From: CAVYGM01 sp963768025
GTDB taxonomy: Bacteria > Bacteroidota > Bacteroidia > Cytophagales > Spirosomataceae
Assembly (NCBI GenBank): GCA_963768025.1
Contig: CAVYGM010000005.1
Coordinates: forward strand, 124,001 to 188,000
Length of the DNA stretch: 64,000 nucleotides
Direction of reading: 5' to 3'
The notes under the pieces are model-generated. The model was not told the origin of the DNA and ran no database searches. It saw nothing but the letters and a program-made list of their open reading frames with translations. Below, one piece after another: positions 41,082 through 51,513 of the stretch; the first letter of the stretch is position 1, and the number at the start of each line of letters is the position of its first letter. A program made the position numbers and the translations under genes.

Positions 41082-44000
41082 TTAGAAGGTGGTTTTGATG
41101 CCCAACGTGTAGGTCCGCGGCAGGGGATAATTAAGATAATCTATCCCCGCATTCACCACATTATCACCCGTAATGCTCGATTCGGGATCATAACCCGGGT
41201 ATTTGGTGAAGGTAAACACGTTGGCCACGTTGGCGTACACGTTCAGGTTATTGAGGTGCAGCGAGCTGGTCAAAGATTTGGGTAGTTCGTACGAGAGCTT
41301 GATGTTTCGGATGCGGGCAAAGGAGTTTTCGAACAAAAAGTGCGAGGAGGTACCGAATCCCAGGGCGTGATTGCTCCGGATGGCACGGGGCATAATGCCA
41401 TCCCCCGGATCAGCCTCCGACCGCCATCTTCTGTCCGTACGTATGAGGTTGTTTTGTACGGCCGTTGATCCCAGTAGAGCTGCTCCCGCGTCGATATAGG
41501 TGTAAGCCCCTTGCGATCCCACCAGACTGATGTTCAAGCTTAAACCACCCATTCTGAAATTGTTATCCAATCCCCAGGTGAAATCAGGCCAGGGCGTTCC
41601 CACAATTTTCCGGTCGCTCTGGTTGATCACGCCGTCCCCGTTTACATCTTCAAATTTCAGATCACCTGCCTGCGTTCTGGGATGTTGCAAGGCCGCTCCG
41701 TCTAGTTCGGCGCTACTCATGAAGACCCCCAACTTATTGATCAGGTAAAAACTGGAAATAGGAGAACCTACCTGCGTTATCTGGTAGCTGGAATTGGCAA
41801 TTCTGCCGCCTTCTGTTGCAAGCCGAAGCACTTTGTTTTCATTATGACTGAAGGTTAAATTGGTACTCCATTCGAAATTCTTCGCGAGAATATTGGTACT
41901 TTGGATTCCCAGTTCAAAGCCCTTGTTCTCAATGTCCCCGATGTTCTGCGTCGAGCTGTTGAAACCCGAAGCAGCGGGTAACTGAACGGCCAGCAGCAGA
42001 TCGGTTTTCAGATCCTTGTACACATCCGCGGTGATGGAAACCCTGTCTTTGAATAGGCCCAGGTCAAGACCTAGGTTGGTTTGCTTTGATTTTTCCCACG
42101 TCAAATTATCGTTGGAGAGGGTAGCGGGAACCAGGCCCGGATTCAGGGCATTATTCCTGATGTAGCGGGTGGTGGAAAGCAGGCCGATGTGGGTGTAGTC
42201 GCCGATTTGATTGTTTCCCGAAATACCATAGCTGGCCCGCAACTTCAAGTTGGTGATGAACCGAACGTTCTTCATAAACTCTTCTTCGGCCAGGTTGTAC
42301 CCTATGGAAAGCGAGGGGAAGGAACCCCATTTGTTGTTGGCTCCGAACCGGGAGCTACCGTCGCGCCGGACGGTGGCCGTCAGCATGTACTTGCCGGCGT
42401 AGGAGTAGTTTACCCGGGCCATCACCGACAACAGCGCCCACTCATTGACGGTCTGTGAGCCGGCGTTGACAATACCCGCCGCAATGAAAGGGACGTATTC
42501 GGTTGGGAAATCGGAAGCCCCGACGGATACCCGGTCGAAACGATTCTTCTGGGCGGTGAACCCAACGAGTCCATTCACAAAATGCTTGTTGTCGAAAACC
42601 CGGTTGTAGGTAAGTGTATTCTCGTTCAGCCAGTTCAGATTCTCAGATTTGGAGACACCCGCGGAGGCTGGGTAATTGAGGGTAGTGAAATTAGGTACCG
42701 CGGAGGATCGCCACAGTTTGATATTGTTCGAATTAAAACTGACTCCGATTGAGCTTCTGAATGTCAGATCATTGGTCAGATTTACCTCCACAAAATTATT
42801 GGTCACTACGTCCATCACCTTCCGGCGATCGTCGGTTCCTTCGCTTACGGCCAGCACGTTGGCCAGATAACCCAGGCCATCGGTCACATCGGCCTGATTG
42901 AAATAGTAGGTACCGTCGGGGTTATATACCGGAATGGTGGGGGATGCCGCCAGTACATTGCTCAATAGACCGCCCTGCCCATAGTGGGATTCCGTATTGG
43001 CAAACCGGCCGTATCCGTACGACCCGAACGTGGAGGTACCCAGTTTGATCCGCTTGGTAATCTGCGCATCCACATTGACCCGCAGGTTGAATCGGTTGTA
43101 GTCGGAATTGATGATGATACCCTCCTGTGAAAAGTACCCCCCTGAAATGAAGTATTTCACCTGTTCGGTGCCACCGGTAGAGGATACCTGCAGGTTCCTG
43201 ACCGGAGCCGTTCTGAAAATGACATCCTGCCAATCGGTATCAGTAGTGATGGATTCAGGGTTCCGAAACTCAGGTCTGACCCGGGTTGCCGCCGAACGGA
43301 CTGAATTGGGGTCACTGGCCTTGCCCCCCGCGTAGACCCAGGCGGCGTCACGGCCGTCCGCCACGTATTCGGCATATTGCCGGGCGTTCAACATTTGTAA
43401 TTTATTGGCTACTTCCTGAAATCCATAGGAAGCGTCCACGCTGATCTGCGACTTACCGTACGCTCCGCGTTTGGTGGTGATGATCACGACCCCATTGGCA
43501 CCCCGCGACCCGTAGATGGCCGTAGCGGAAGCATCCTTTAAAATTTCGATGGATTCGATATCCGATGGATTGATGGACGCCAGGGGGTTGACCCGATTAC
43601 CGGTATTGCTGGCCATACCCGCCGAGGAGAAGCTGTTGCCCCCGTAGCTGCGCATATCCGAGCCACCACCGCCCGCACCAATCGCGAAACCATCGATTAC
43701 GTAGAGGGGTTGGTTGCCACCCGTGATGGAGCTTACACCCCGAATCAGAATATTCACATTACCCCCGGGAGCACCGGTGGTTTGGGTGACCTGCACGCCG
43801 GGGGCCTTGCCCTGAAGCATCTGATCGAAGCTACCCGCGGAGGGCTGGATCAGCTGCTCGCTGGAGATTTTGGCGATGGAGCCCGTCAGGTCCTTTTTTC
43901 TTTGAGTACCATAGCCCACCACCACCACATCATTGAGTTGTTGCAAATCAGCTTTCAGGGTCACTTCAATCTGAGAACGGTTATTTACCGGTACTTCCTG

Positions 44001-44273
44001 AAATATATAGCCAATAAAGCTGACCACCAGGGTAGCTCCGGGGGATGCCATCAACTGGAAATTCCCGTTGGCATCCGTGGTGGTACCGGTTGTGGTACCC
44101 TTTTCGGCGATGGTGGCCCCAATCAGGGGGCTACCCTCTTCGGCAGAAGTGACTTTGCCCCGGACCGACTGCTTATCCGCCGTCTGAGCATGGACTTCGT
44201 GTAGGCCGCTACCTACGCTCACTGCTATGGCCAATAGCAGGAGCAACAGGTTTTGCTTGAACATGTGTTTCAT
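41082..44273 (-). CDS. SusC/RagA-family TonB-linked outer-membrane transporter
   Basis: 1063 residues, intact, ATG at 44273. A signal peptide is followed by a carboxypeptidase-like beta-sandwich (VRGKVTSAEEGSPLIGATI), the conserved NDVVVVGYGTQRKKDLTGS before the plug, and plug motifs IRGVSSITGGNQPLYVIDG and ASATAIYGSRGANGVVIITT. The barrel ends RTYLTLG-type in TYTLGIKTTF, a terminal Phe. It imports oligosaccharide across the outer membrane with its SusD partner, powered by TonB. It is first in the minus-strand PUL segment. No anti-sigma/ECF pair adjoins it. Confidence 0.93.
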   Translation of the reverse strand: MKHMFKQNLLLLLLAIAVSVGSGLHEVHAQTADKQSVRGKVTSAEEGSPLIGATIAEKGTTTGTTTDANGNFQLMASPGATLVVSFIGYIFQEVPVNNRSQIEVTLKADLQQLNDVVVVGYGTQRKKDLTGSIAKISSEQLIQPSAGSFDQMLQGKAPGVQVTQTTGAPGGNVNILIRGVSSITGGNQPLYVIDGFAIGAGGGGSDMRSYGGNSFSSAGMASNTGNRVNPLASINPSDIESIEILKDASATAIYGSRGANGVVIITTKRGAYGKSQISVDASYGFQEVANKLQMLNARQYAEYVADGRDAAWVYAGGKASDPNSVRSAATRVRPEFRNPESITTDTDWQDVIFRTAPVRNLQVSSTGGTEQVKYFISGGYFSQEGIIINSDYNRFNLRVNVDAQITKRIKLGTSTFGSYGYGRFANTESHYGQGGLLSNVLAASPTIPVYNPDGTYYFNQADVTDGLGYLANVLAVSEGTDDRRKVMDVVTNNFVEVNLTNDLTFRSSIGVSFNSNNIKLWRSSAVPNFTTLNYPASAGVSKSENLNWLNENTLTYNRVFDNKHFVNGLVGFTAQKNRFDRVSVGASDFPTEYVPFIAAGIVNAGSQTVNEWALLSVMARVNYSYAGKYMLTATVRRDGSSRFGANNKWGSFPSLSIGYNLAEEEFMKNVRFITNLKLRASYGISGNNQIGDYTHIGLLSTTRYIRNNALNPGLVPATLSNDNLTWEKSKQTNLGLDLGLFKDRVSITADVYKDLKTDLLLAVQLPAASGFNSSTQNIGDIENKGFELGIQSTNILAKNFEWSTNLTFSHNENKVLRLATEGGRIANSSYQITQVGSPISSFYLINKLGVFMSSAELDGAALQHPRTQAGDLKFEDVNGDGVINQSDRKIVGTPWPDFTWGLDNNFRMGGLSLNISLVGSQGAYTYIDAGAALLGSTAVQNNLIRTDRRWRSEADPGDGIMPRAIRSNHALGFGTSSHFLFENSFARIRNIKLSYELPKSLTSSLHLNNLNVYANVANVFTFTKYPGYDPESSITGDNVVNAGIDYLNYPLPRTYTLGIKTTF

Positions 44274-44334
44274 GGGTAAAGGGTTTAGAAATAAAAGAAT
44301 AGGGCGACAAGGAAATCGCCGTGATTTGCCCCCG

Positions 44335-45832
44335 TTAGTTAATAAGGACGGATTCGATATTGAGGTAGTTGGCTATTTTCTGTATCGTGGCTGCATGATG
44401 ACCGATCCCCAGGGCAAAGTGGTGGGTAGGGCCTTCTTTCATCCAGCGTTTCAGGAAGGTGCGGACATCGGGCTTGAAAAAGCCGCGGGTATTGGTATTA
44501 CCGGTGGGCGGGATGGGCCCTTTAAGTGATTCCCCTTCGGCCAGTACAAACTTGAATTTCCCCTCGTAGGTGGAGCTGATGCTAAGCATCGTAATGGGCC
44601 CTTCCTTGATCTGAAATTCCACCCCGGCCCCGAAGCCCGGCTTACCGTGGTATTTTTTCAAGCTGCGCAGAACCGGTCTTCCCTCGGCTATGGCTACATT
44701 GTGCGGACCATCGTGTCCCACCAGCACAAAATCCTCCTTGAAGTCAACCGGATGGAATTCGGCAAAGCTGCCACCGATGCCCAGCCGCTCCATGATCAGC
44801 ATGGCGATGCAGGTTTTCAGGTCCGACTCGCCACACATTGGAAAACCTGCTCCCGTTAGCAGGGAGTTTCCGACAATGAGGTTGGACATCACCACCCGGG
44901 TGTCGCTGCCGTCTTCTCCATCATAGTAGTAGGCCAGGGCGTCCAGGTTTTTTTCCTTCACAAACTTTTCCAATGCCACGGTTACCTGAGCGGCAATGTG
45001 CAGGTCGGCGTCTTTGAGCTTCTCAGAAATAGGATCGGATACGGGATCCGGGGTATCAAAGAAGTCGAGAATACGTTCCTTGACCGGTTCAATTTCCTCG
45101 TCGGTAGCGGTCCGAAACTGCGATACAATCTCATGGGCCTCGCACTGCACGATGTGTGGACTGAAATGAGCCGTGAGCATGGTCGAATCCGAGTGCATAT
45201 CCAGCATGGATTCAATGGGATGCCCAATGTGGCCGATGCGGGCCGTTTTCAGGTCGTGCAAGTACCTGGGCAATGCGGCAGTACTCTTCGATTTCGGCGT
45301 CGGCGGCGGGGTCGTCGTGCAGGGTGCCTATGATCATTTCCGGAACCTTCTTGCCCATCCTGACGGCCACCCCGGCAAATTCGGGTAGGGAACAGATGTC
45401 GTCGTTGTAGAGCTGCAGGTAGGTGGAAGCGTTGCCGTAGTCCAAGGCCTTGTCGGGCTGGAGCGCTACCAGTACGATGGGGATGTCCAGGCTCTTGATA
45501 ATGATCCCAAACGTACTGGAAGTCGCGTAGGTCAGCATGTCACAAAAGATAAGATCCAGATTAGCCCCTTTTAGCTTAGGGACCAGGTCGTAGGCTTTGG
45601 TGGCGTCGTCGATTAGCCCAAAATCCAGGATGTCCACCGCTCCACTCGCTTCGATTTTCTTGATAAAAACTTCCTGTTTCTGTAGCAACTGATCCAGTAG
45701 TCCGTCAAATTGTTCCCAGTATTTGAAATACCCTACACCGAATACACCAATGCGGGGCCGGCTTCTTTTTCGGTGTCGGATGGAGATGGATCTTTCCTCT
45801 GAGGCGGGGTATACTTCCGAATTGTTGTTCAT
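44335..45832 (-). CDS. L-fucose/L-arabinose isomerase-fold sugar isomerase, one frameshift
   Basis: Reconstructed as about 498 residues. The N-terminal part (RIGVFGVGYFKYWEQFDGLL, LIFCDMLTYATSS) and the C-terminal part (YYDGEDGSDTRVV, GAGFPMCGESDLKTCIAML, THHFALGIGHHA) match the L-arabinose/L-fucose isomerase superfamily, with Glu and His metal ligands visible. It would convert an imported aldose to a ketose in the cytoplasm; which sugar is not determinable, with fucose, rhamnose or arabinose all possible. The break is near 45259-45262, where one extra base separates IAQVL from HDLKTARIG. A shared operator lies 20 bp upstream of the start. Confidence 0.75.
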
Positions 45833-45851
45833 CTTCTTTCTGTTTTAGCAC

Positions 45852-45869
45852 CTTAGTGCACTAAGTTAA
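45852..45869 (-). promoter_or_regulatory. Operator copy 1 upstream of the isomerase gene
   Basis: CTTAGTGCACTAAGTTAA contains a perfect 14-bp palindrome (45852-45865). It lies 20 bp before the isomerase start codon. An 18-bp near copy sits just upstream of the adjacent MFS gene, which points to one regulator for both. Confidence 0.6.
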
Positions 45870-45909
45870 ATTTGACAAAATTTTTTTATGACGTATTCAG
45901 CTCTTGAAT

Positions 45910-47170
45910 TCAGGCCTTTGCTGGCTCCACCGCCAGGTGCATGGACTCATACATGGGTTTGATTTTAGGAATCAGAAAAACAAACACGACAAAGGCGAGT
46001 GGGTAAAGAATGCCGGAAGCAATCCAGAGGGGACGGTAGGAATAATTTTGAATAATAAGACCCATGAGTGGATTGAGGAGCAAGCCCGAAACAGCCCCGG
46101 CCGTACCACTGAGACCTACCACCGTAGAGGTAGCTCTTTCACCAAAAATATCGGAGATCGAGGTAATGTAATTGGTGATCCAGAATCCATGGGCGAACAT
46201 GAATACCGACATCAGGGCAATGGCCACCTCGACAGACGAAACCCACTCCACCAGGGGAGTGACCACGGTGAGCGCAGCAGCCAGGCCCATGATCGTTTTT
46301 CGGGCTTTGTTGATCGAGTAATTAAAGCGGACCAGCCGATCCGAAAGCCATCCACCCATGATATTGGCGATTCCAAGCGCCAGAAAGGGAATCCAGAAAA
46401 GCGATCCGATCCGCTCGAAGGGAACATTCCGCACTTCGCTGAGGTACTTGGGTATCCAGAACATGAGAAAATAAAAAACCGGATCCAGCAGGAACCTGAT
46501 GGCAATAAATGTCCATACCTGATTGTTTTTCAGGAGACTAGCAAAAGGAATAGTAGCCTTTAATTGAGTAGTTTCAGGGCTAACGGTAGTCAGATATAGG
46601 TTTCTGGCTAGTCTTCCAGGGAACAAGGAGCCAGGCGATTACCCAAATCACCCCCACCAGCCCCGGAACAATAAATCCACCCCGCCAACCGTACAGTGAG
46701 GCCAACCAGATCGTCAGTGGTGGAGCCACTACTGCCCCAATGGCTGCGCCACCAATGGCGATGCCATTCGCCAGCGCCCGTTCTTTTTTGTCAAACCAGT
46801 CATGCACGGTTTTAGCGGCTCCCGGAAAGCAGCCACCCTCACCCATGCCCAGCAGAAAACGGAAAGCGATCAGTTGGTTGAAGCTCGTCATGAACCCGTG
46901 CATGCAGTTGGCCAGTGACCACAATCCCACCGACACAGCCAGGCCGGTTTTACTACCAACCCGATCAATAAGCCAACCGCCCAACGTGAACATCAGGGCG
47001 TAGCTAATCAGAAAACTGGTGTTAACCATTCCGTACTGAACGTCGGTAATGGCGAACTCCTTCTGGATTTTAATGATCGCAATGGAGAGTACCTGACGAT
47101 CCAGGAAACTCAGACCAGTAGCCACAAAAAGAAGCAGAACGATAAACCAGCGGGTAGAGGATTGTTTCAT
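45910..47170 (-). CDS. MFS sugar/sugar-acid transporter (ACS family), one frameshift
   Basis: Reconstructed as about 419 residues with twelve predicted membrane segments. The first half has LSFLDRQVLSIAIIKIQKEF and FLLGMGEGGCFPGAAKTVHD, typical of anion:cation symporters such as hexuronate carriers. The second half (FLLDPVFYFLMFWIPKYLSE, WLSDRLVRFNYSINKARK) completes the fold. The frame breaks between 46580 and 46626, with one extra base. It probably moves the monosaccharide or acid released by the locus across the inner membrane. The start is an ATG at 47170, with the operator directly upstream. Confidence 0.82.
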
Positions 47171-47173
47171 TTA

Positions 47174-47191
47174 CTTAACGCACTAAGTTAA
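47174..47191 (-). promoter_or_regulatory. Operator copy 2 upstream of the MFS transporter
   Basis: CTTAACGCACTAAGTTAA matches the copy before the isomerase gene at 16 of 18 positions. It ends only 3 bp before the MFS start codon. Binding there would block transcription or translation of the transporter. Confidence 0.6.
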
Positions 47192-47715
47192 CGTCAGCAA
47201 AGCTATAACTTGGAAGTATAAATGTCAAGGGGAATTGAAGTTTTATTTTAAATTATTGGAGGATTTGGATAATGGGGATTAAAATGGCCAACAATTGACA
47301 TTTGTTGCGTAGAGCCTGGTAAATATAGTCCAAACACCCAATGAGGTCATATGGAAGAAAGCCGAGAGAATTGGCCACGACCAAGCGTGATGGCTTAGCG
47401 ATGGAAATCCAGTACGTTTGCCTCGACCCAACCCAGTTCCATATTCGACGACAAGAGGAAATCAGCCTACTCCATTTCTTAATTTTAAGTCCACGCAAAC
47501 ATGGTATTACAAAATATCAATCTGTAATTAACAATCTAGAATCGCTTCCTGTAAGTTTGCACATATCAGTTAAGGAGAAATATCCCAATAGTATGCGCTA
47601 CCTATCGTCTGAGCGATAATAACTTAAATAAACCTCCTGTATCACTGAATATCAAACCAATTTTTTATTTTCTCAAAAAATCCTTCCGGCCACAAGCTTG
47701 TCAATTATTATGCAG
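47192..47715. other. Gene-poor divergent intergenic region
   Basis: AT-rich spacer between the divergent sugar loci. Short open stretches exist on both strands (for example 47341-47619 plus), but none has a ribosome-binding site, recognisable family or persuasive composition. Apart from promoter and operator elements at the two edges I see nothing I can support here. Confidence 0.5.
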
Positions 47716-47744
47716 TTGGCCAATAAAAAGTGGTACTATGTTTG
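47716..47744 (+). promoter_or_regulatory. Promoter of the L-fucose catabolic operon
   Basis: TTG (47716-47718), an 18-bp spacer and TATGTTTG (47737-47744) match the Bacteroidota -33/-7 consensus. Transcription would start near 47751 and leave a leader of about 85 nt before the dehydratase ATG at 47837. Confidence 0.6.
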
Positions 47745-47836
47745 TAATCAACCCAGTGGAATAAACCAATATGGTACCTGAGCACTATTGATTTGAAAGA
47801 CCTTCCCTATTTTAACCTAGATCAAGTTACTGTTCA

Positions 47837-49063
47837 ATGCATATTATATCGATTGACATAAAGGACAAAAGATTTGATTTGGCTGATGGGATCGGTTCGG
47901 ATGCGACGCACACAAACCCACAGTATGCCTATGCCGTATGCTGCCTGAAAACGGATACTCTGGTAACCGGAATTGGGCTGGCCTTTACATTGGGTGCTGG
48001 TACAGAGCTGGTCTGTAAAGCGATTACCTATCTTTCTGCTTCGTTGAAGGGCCGTGAAGTAGAAGAATTGATGTCCGATTTTGGATCTGTTTATCGGAAA
48101 ATGGTGGACTCGCCTTCGTTCAGATGGCTTGGACCGCACAAAGGTGTCGTGCATCTTGCGCTCGCGGCCGTGGTGAATGCGTGCTATGACCTTTGGGCAA
48201 AATCCCGGAATGTACCGCTCTGGAAATTACTGCTAGACCTCACACCCGAACAGCTGATCAATACTCTTGATTTGAGCTACCTTGAAGAAGTTCTTACCAG
48301 GGAACAGGCAATTGCCCTACTTACCGGGAATTTAGCAACCCGGGAAGTACGCCGGGGCGTTTTGACCACGGGCTATAAAGGGTATGATACCTCGGTCGGT
48401 TGGTTCAATTTTTCCGATGAAAAAATTGTCCAGAACACGCAAAAGACCATGGCTAATGGGTTCACGGCAATGAAACTGAAAGTAGGCTCAGAGGATCCAG
48501 CCCGGGACATCAGGCGTGCCGCTTTGATCCGAAAGGTAGCCGGCGACGATGCAACGATCATGTTGGACGCGAATCAGAAATGGAACGTGCCCAAAGCCTT
48601 GGAAATTTGCATTAGATTGGGCGAAATAAATCCTTTCTGGATCGAAGAGCCCACGCATCCGGATGACGTTTTAGGACATCAGACGATTGCACGTGCTATT
48701 TCACCATTTAAAGTGGCCACAGGGGAACACATCCCGAATAAAATTATTTTTAAGAACTTTTTCCAGGCGAAGGCGATGGATTTTTGCCAAGTGGACGCGG
48801 TAAGGGTGGGTGGCGTTTCCGAATTCCTCACAATCAGCCTACTATCCAAACGTATGGGCATACCCGTGGTCCCTCACGTTGGTGATATGGGGCAGATTCA
48901 CCAGCATCTGGTTCTTTTCAATCACATTGGTATAGATCACGAACATCTGTTTTTAGAACACATACCCCATTTGAGACGCTATTTTGTGAATCCTGCAAAG
49001 CTAGTGGATGCCTATTATCAGGTGCCACAGGAAGCTGGAAGCAGCAGCGATTTAAAGGAATAA
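47837..49063 (+). CDS. L-fuconate dehydratase, enolase superfamily
   Basis: 408 residues, intact. SDATHTNPQYAYAVCCL at the N-terminus is a hallmark of L-fuconate dehydratases. The mandelate-racemase-type barrel shows the Lys-x-Lys in AMKLKVGS, metal ligands Asp in IMLDANQ, Glu in WIEEPTHPDD and Glu in VATGEH, and the base His in VPHVGDMGQ. It removes water from L-fuconate to give 2-keto-3-deoxy-L-fuconate in the cytoplasm. It is first in a tight operon with an SDR, a mutarotase, FucP and a fucosidase, which confirms fucose as the substrate family. The lactonase and final aldolase are not in this window. Confidence 0.9.
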   Translation: MHIISIDIKDKRFDLADGIGSDATHTNPQYAYAVCCLKTDTLVTGIGLAFTLGAGTELVCKAITYLSASLKGREVEELMSDFGSVYRKMVDSPSFRWLGPHKGVVHLALAAVVNACYDLWAKSRNVPLWKLLLDLTPEQLINTLDLSYLEEVLTREQAIALLTGNLATREVRRGVLTTGYKGYDTSVGWFNFSDEKIVQNTQKTMANGFTAMKLKVGSEDPARDIRRAALIRKVAGDDATIMLDANQKWNVPKALEICIRLGEINPFWIEEPTHPDDVLGHQTIARAISPFKVATGEHIPNKIIFKNFFQAKAMDFCQVDAVRVGGVSEFLTISLLSKRMGIPVVPHVGDMGQIHQHLVLFNHIGIDHEHLFLEHIPHLRRYFVNPAKLVDAYYQVPQEAGSSSDLKE

Positions 49064-49097
49064 TGCGTTGAAACCGGGGCGAATAGTATACTTGAAT

Positions 49098-49865
49098 ATG
49101 TCTGGATTGACTGGTAAAGTGATTTTCATAACTGGAGGTGCAGCCGGTATTGGCTTGGAATGTGTAAAAGCATACGTGAGGGCTGGCGCGAGGGTATCGG
49201 TACTGGATCATGATCAGGTCGCACTCGACAACCTGACGCAAGTGCCTTTCAAATCAATGCTCACTACATTCGCCGGGGATGTGTCCGTTGCCAACGATGT
49301 GAAAGGTGCAATCGAACATACAGTCCGGTCTTTCGGGACGATCGATGTCATCCATAACAATGCCGGAGTGGCAAGCCCCTCCAAGCCCCTGCATGAAACC
49401 TCCGAAGGAGAGTGGGACAACCTGTTTTCTGTTAATTTGAAAAGTGTATTCTGGACGACCAAATATGGGATTTCCTTTTTGAAACAATCAAAAGGAAATA
49501 TTCTCAATACCAGCAGCCTGGTTGGAGATATCGGGCAGGAAAACCACGCGGCCTACGTGGCTACAAAAGGCGGAATGACCGCTTTGACAAAAGCCATGGC
49601 GCTCGATTATGCCCCTTTTGGTATACGAGTAAACGCCGTTTGCCCAGCCGGAGTCTGGACGCCGATGCTCCGAAAATGGGCTGGCGAACAACCGGAACCT
49701 GCTTTGATTGAAAAGTATTTGGATGATATACATACGCTGGGCTATTGTCCTGAGGGGGATGTGATCGCTGACGTGGCGGTTTTCCTTGCCTCGGATGCAG
49801 CGCGGTTCATTACGGGCTGCATATTGCCGGTTGGTGGCGGGGCTGAGCTGGGATACAAAAGATGA
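49098..49865 (+). CDS. Short-chain dehydrogenase of L-fucose catabolism
   Basis: 255 residues from the ATG at 49098. The Rossmann motif is TGGAAGIG, followed by HNNAGVA and the catalytic Ser and Tyr-x-x-x-Lys in NTSSLVG and YVATKGG; the C-terminus has TGCILPVGGG. In fucose operons such SDRs act either as L-fucose dehydrogenase or on 2-keto-3-deoxy-L-fuconate. Sequence alone does not decide, and no second dehydrogenase is present here. Its stop overlaps the next start (ATGA), so the two are translationally coupled. Confidence 0.85.
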   Translation: MSGLTGKVIFITGGAAGIGLECVKAYVRAGARVSVLDHDQVALDNLTQVPFKSMLTTFAGDVSVANDVKGAIEHTVRSFGTIDVIHNNAGVASPSKPLHETSEGEWDNLFSVNLKSVFWTTKYGISFLKQSKGNILNTSSLVGDIGQENHAAYVATKGGMTALTKAMALDYAPFGIRVNAVCPAGVWTPMLRKWAGEQPEPALIEKYLDDIHTLGYCPEGDVIADVAVFLASDAARFITGCILPVGGGAELGYKR

Positions 49866-50227
49866 GCGGAATGTCTGTAAAAAGAACCTGCATGGCTCTG
49901 GACCTGCAAAACAATGAGACACTGATTGCCGCCTATGAGCAGTACCATCAGTGGGGAGGCATCTGGCCCGAAATCCCGAAGGGTATACGGGCCTCCGGTA
50001 TCGCCGATATGCAAATCTATCGAATAGGAACCAGGCTTTTTATGATTGTCGATTACGATGGCAACATGAATCTCAAAGAAATATTCCGCAAAATGGCATC
50101 AATGCCAAGGCAAGCGGAATGGGCAATCCTGATGCAGGGGTTTCAAAAGGAGCTTCCAGAGGCGAAGGAGGGCGAGCATTGGGCAACCATGAAACCCGTC
50201 TTCTTACTCAATGACCACATCGTATGA
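49862..50227 (+). CDS. L-rhamnose/L-fucose mutarotase family protein
   Basis: 121 residues. CMALDLQNNETLIAAYEQYH and IWPEIPKGIRASGIADMQIY, then RLFMIVDYD, fit the DUF718 (RhaM-type) mutarotase fold. It interconverts alpha and beta anomers of the deoxysugar. Within this operon L-fucose is the likely substrate. Both ends overlap neighbours by 4 bp (ATGA), which is strong evidence for a single co-translated unit. Confidence 0.85.
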   Translation: MSGMSVKRTCMALDLQNNETLIAAYEQYHQWGGIWPEIPKGIRASGIADMQIYRIGTRLFMIVDYDGNMNLKEIFRKMASMPRQAEWAILMQGFQKELPEAKEGEHWATMKPVFLLNDHIV

Positions 50228-51513
50228 AAAACAGCAATAAGGTATTCGTGCCATTACTGGTAGTGATGAGCCTAATGTTTATATGGAATCTCAGCCGAAA
50301 CATCAACGATATCCTGATCCCCCACCTTAAAAGAGCCTGTCAGCTAACCGATTTCCAATCTTCCTTGGTACAATCGGCTTTTTTTGGTGGTTATTTTTTA
50401 TTGGCACTCCCGGTAGGACAATTTATTGGGAAATACGGCTACAAAGCTGGGATGGTAACCGGGCTGCTAACCGCGGCCGTTGGTGCATTCCTTTTTTTCC
50501 CAGCCGCCGACACGCGATATTACCCCTTGTTCCTTGGTGCGCTTTTTATTATGGCTGCGGGATTTACGTTTTTAGAAGTTACGGCCACTCCCTACGTTTC
50601 TATCCTGGGTGACCCGGCACGTGCCTCAAGCAGACTAAGCCTAGCATCGGCGGTGGGCTCGTTGGGCGCTACCATCGGTCCTTATATTGGAAGCCGCTTC
50701 CTGCTTCATGCTACCGAGGTTTCGCCTTCAACCGTTTCGCAGTTTAATCGGGTACAGTTAGACCAGTACCTACATGCGGAAGCCCAACTTGTAAAAACAC
50801 CTTATTTAAGTTTAGGAGGGTTGTTTGTGCTAATCGGGTTGTCTTTGTTTTTTATAAAACTTCCGAAAATTGAAGAAAACGGCGAATCAGTCGCAAAGCT
50901 TCGATCTGTTTTCAGATTTCGACACACTTTGCTTGGGGCAGTGGGGGTGTTCTGCTACTTGGGTGCAGAAGTCGGGATTGTTAGCTTCATGATTCGGTTT
51001 GCAAAATCAGCCGGTATACCCGACCTGACAGAACAGAGCGCAGCGCTATTTATCACTTTTTACATGGCATTGGTTCTGATCGGCAGACTTGCTGGTGCCT
51101 ACTGGCTGCGTGTAATGAATCCGTCAAAAATGCTTGCAATTTGTTCAGGTACCGCCATCGCCCTAATCGGCATCTCCATGCTAAGTACAGGGTATGTTTC
51201 TATGTTTGCCCTATCGCTGATCGGTCTTTTTACCTCGGTCATGTATCCGATCCTGTTCACATTAAGCATAAAGGATCTTGGAATTTACACCAAAACAGGA
51301 TCGTCGCTGATAATTATGAGCATTGTGGGTGGAGCGGTCATTCCACCACTTATGGGCTTACTCTCCGATTCATTCGGAATTAGGCCGGCCTTTGTTGTTC
51401 CAGCAATCTGCTACGCCTACCTGGTTTATTATGCCAAAACTGGTTACCGAGTACGTGCCCAACCCGGGAACAGCGTGCCGGGAAACATCAATTTCAATAG
51501 TTCAGTTTTATGA
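50224..51513 (+). CDS. fucP: L-fucose:H+ symporter-type MFS permease
   Basis: 429 residues with about twelve membrane segments, intact. LMFIWNLSRNINDILIPHLK at the N-terminus and FLEVTATPYVSILGDP in segment 4 are FHS/FucP family signatures; the second is close to the NPYxxxLG pattern of FucP. It imports L-fucose released in the periplasm. Overlaps of 4 bp with the mutarotase and the fucosidase genes tie import to release and oxidation. Confidence 0.85.
   Translation: MKNSNKVFVPLLVVMSLMFIWNLSRNINDILIPHLKRACQLTDFQSSLVQSAFFGGYFLLALPVGQFIGKYGYKAGMVTGLLTAAVGAFLFFPAADTRYYPLFLGALFIMAAGFTFLEVTATPYVSILGDPARASSRLSLASAVGSLGATIGPYIGSRFLLHATEVSPSTVSQFNRVQLDQYLHAEAQLVKTPYLSLGGLFVLIGLSLFFIKLPKIEENGESVAKLRSVFRFRHTLLGAVGVFCYLGAEVGIVSFMIRFAKSAGIPDLTEQSAALFITFYMALVLIGRLAGAYWLRVMNPSKMLAICSGTAIALIGISMLSTGYVSMFALSLIGLFTSVMYPILFTLSIKDLGIYTKTGSSLIIMSIVGGAVIPPLMGLLSDSFGIRPAFVVPAICYAYLVYYAKTGYRVRAQPGNSVPGNINFNSSVL

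Noticed and set aside
47253..47619. Overlapping small open frames in the divergent spacer
   Set aside because: Neither has a ribosome-binding site, a known motif or support from composition, and each lies opposite the other.
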